From NCBI GenBank assembly GCA_028386065.3, contig JAKUCV010005535.1, positions 51,270 to 115,269 on the forward strand: a DNA stretch of 64,000 nt, written 5' to 3'. A program made the position numbers and the translations under genes. Source of the stretch: Turnera subulata (lineage: Eukaryota; Streptophyta; Magnoliopsida; Malpighiales; Passifloraceae). The notes below the pieces were generated by a model. That model had not been told where the DNA came from. It searched no databases and saw nothing but the letters and a program-made list of their open reading frames with translations. Of the stretch, positions 62,889-64,000 are shown piece after piece (position 1 is the first letter of the stretch; the number at the start of each line of letters is the position of its first letter).

Positions 62889-63466
62889 ATTCCCTTTTGA
62901 ATGAGATGTACTAGGTCAATGGCATTACTTGTTACTGAAAACACTTGAATTCCCTTTTGTAAGCTTCTGGGAAAACTGATGCTTGTTGAATCCTTATTGT
63001 AAGCTTTTGGATGCTTGATGAATTTTGTTTTCTGTGTGGATGATCAGTACCAGTAATGTAACATTGTTTGATGCTCCTATAATATAACTATTATAACCTC
63101 AATGTTGTTATGTGTGCCTTTACAATTCTGCTTCTGTTAAAAACCAAGTAATCGAGCCATTCCATGTTAAGCAGGAAGTGCACCAACTTTTGAACCATCA
63201 CTTTGCAACAAAAAAACGCACGGGTAAAATGCATGTTTGGTCACAAATGCCCAATTCGTAGAACACTTACTTTACTTTAACATCTTACTTTAACATACAC
63301 ATAAACAACCATCTTCTACTACATCAGTTCCCAGCAATGACAATAAGAACAAGAACAAATTACAACATCATAGTGCACATGCCAATGGCAAATGAACAAA
63401 CATAAGGGTTACTTTAACATCCAACATAGTACCAAGCATACACATAAACAACCATCTCCTACTACA
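62889..63466. other. Convergent 3' flank between the two MULE genes
   Basis: This is the probable 3' UTR of the transposase gene (TTGAATTCCCTTTT occurs at about 62886 and 62946) and of the minus-strand gene. It includes the 22-base motif at 63223 and the first unit of the 143-bp tandem duplication. Confidence 0.5.
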
Positions 63467-63553
63467 TCAGTTCCCAGCAATGACAATGAGAACAACAACA
63501 AATAACAACAACATAGTGCACATGCCAATGGCAAATGAACAAACATAAGGGTT
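63284..63553. repeat. 143-bp tandem duplication over the 3' end of the GRF gene
   Basis: Copies at about 63284-63410 and 63410-63553 share ATAAACAACCATCT, TACTACATCAGTTCCCAGCA and GTGCACATGCCAATGGCAAA with a few differences. ATAAACAACC occurs at 63301 and 63444, and CATAAGGGTT at 63401 and 63544, so the period is 143. The right copy contains the stop codon and membrane-segment codons of the minus-strand gene; the left copy is a non-coding echo. Confidence 0.9.
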
Positions 63554-64000
63554 GACTTTTCCTTCTTTCTCCACAAGCTCTTTCTGCCTCTGCCTCTCCA
63601 TAACATCCAACTTCTCATTCAATTTCTCATTCTCCTCCTTCAACGCCAAATTCTCAGCATGTAACTCCCTCTGCCTCTCTATAGTATCCAACTTTTCATT
63701 CAATTTCTCATTCTCCTCCTTCAACGCCAAATTCTTAGCATATAAATCCCTCTCTTGGTCTCTTAAGGCAAGAATTACCTCCCTTACTCTGCCCACTATC
63801 GGTTCATCCACCCATCTATAGAAACCACACTTATTGCACTTGTGAAATCGCATACTTGGATGAGGGTCCGTCCAAGAAATCCACCAAGGCCTGAACCGAC
63901 CACAGTGGCAGTATACTGGAGGCCCTTCGTAGCTCCACTCAGGCTTCTGAAACCCGACCGAAGTCAGTCGCAACGTGCTTCTCCTTCCACTGCTTCTGGA
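63467..64000 (-). CDS. GRF zinc-finger, coiled-coil, tail-anchored protein (partial)
   Basis: The minus-strand frame is open from the window edge to the stop at 63467-63469, so the start codon lies to the right. At least 177 aa are visible. Near the N-terminus are a Ser/Arg-rich start (SRSSGRRS) and a GRF-type zinc finger, CHCG...RPWWISWTDPHPSMRFHKC...KCGFYRWVDEP in two parts. Next is a coiled coil in which LALKEENEKLNEKLD occurs twice (20 residues apart), and last a hydrophobic C-terminal segment (MLLLFVVVLIVIAG). Such zf-GRF proteins are common in plant transposon-rich DNA; function is unknown. Its place, convergent to the transposase gene, suggests a MULE accessory gene, which is inference. 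Confidence 0.75.
   Translation of the reverse strand, partial: SRSSGRRSTLRLTSVGFQKPEWSYEGPPVYCHCGRFRPWWISWTDPHPSMRFHKCNKCGFYRWVDEPIVGRVREVILALRDQERDLYAKNLALKEENEKLNEKLDTIERQRELHAENLALKEENEKLNEKLDVMERQRQKELVEKEGKVNPYVCSFAIGMCTMLLLFVVVLIVIAGN

Larger units (their letters stand above)
57642..64000 (+). mobile_element. Mutator-like element (MULE), right end outside the window
   Basis: The element carries an apparently intact transposase gene (+) and a convergent second gene (-), recalling the mudrA/mudrB layout of maize MuDR. The left end is set near 57642, where TTTGGTCACTGTACC-like phrases repeat (TTTTGGTCACTCTACC twice within 100 bases) and a GC-rich block with ACACGTG follows, as in MULE terminal regions. 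The left limit is an estimate. The right terminal repeat and the 9-bp target duplication cannot be seen here. Confidence 0.65.

Overview
The window is plant nuclear DNA, most likely from a eudicot and perhaps a woody rosid. The genes are split by GT-AG introns, lie in AT-rich flanks with SINE, LINE, MITE and Mutator debris, and encode plant-type proteins: a TPLATE-complex subunit, a CNX2-type molybdenum cofactor enzyme and STY13-type Raf-like kinases. The species cannot be fixed from the sequence alone. No rRNA gene, stand-alone tRNA gene, CRISPR array or bacterial operon was seen.

Layout, left to right. 1-2.7 kb: the exon-like tail of an unidentified gene, then intergenic DNA. 2.7-9.2 kb (+): an 8-exon YTH-domain (ECT-type) m6A-reader gene. 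10.2-20.6 kb: a very large inverted duplication with arms of about 5 kb around a centre of about 0.55 kb. Each arm carries a complete STY13-like kinase gene, arranged head to head, and I read the two proteins as identical. Each arm later received its own transposon: a SINE in the left arm, and a MITE plus a flanking LINE relic in the right. 21.5-24.4 kb: a MITE, a second SINE copy and a third, more diverged kinase paralogue on the minus strand. 24.9-25.4 kb: another inverted-repeat element.

25.85-42.52 kb (+): the complete TASH3 gene (27 coding exons, 1226 aa), an SH3-bearing subunit of the TPLATE endocytic adaptor. 43.8-44.0 kb: an orphan F-box/LRR exon. 44.3-44.9 kb (-): a lysine-rich hypothetical gene with a frameshift. 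45-47.1 kb: AT-rich intergenic DNA. 47.18-49.43 kb (-): prefoldin subunit 1 (PFD1), with a 7-nt microexon. 50.43-56.28 kb (-): CNX2, the mitochondrial GTP 3',8-cyclase of molybdenum cofactor synthesis. 57.1-57.3 kb: a small hAT-like element. About 57.6 kb to the right edge: a Mutator-like element (MULE) with an apparently intact 7-exon transposase gene (DDE, SWIM and CCHC signatures) and a convergent GRF-zinc-finger membrane protein gene cut by the window end.

The cellular genes (m6A reading, kinase signalling, endocytosis, tubulin/actin folding, Moco synthesis) have no obvious functional link; this is ordinary plant gene order. The unusual parts are the kinase palindrome with its time-ordered transposon insertions, the microexons, and the two-gene MULE with repeated phase 1-1 exons at the 3' end of its transposase gene. 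Exon joins were made by hand from GT-AG sites, codon phase and remembered family sequence, and every coding exon listed keeps phase.
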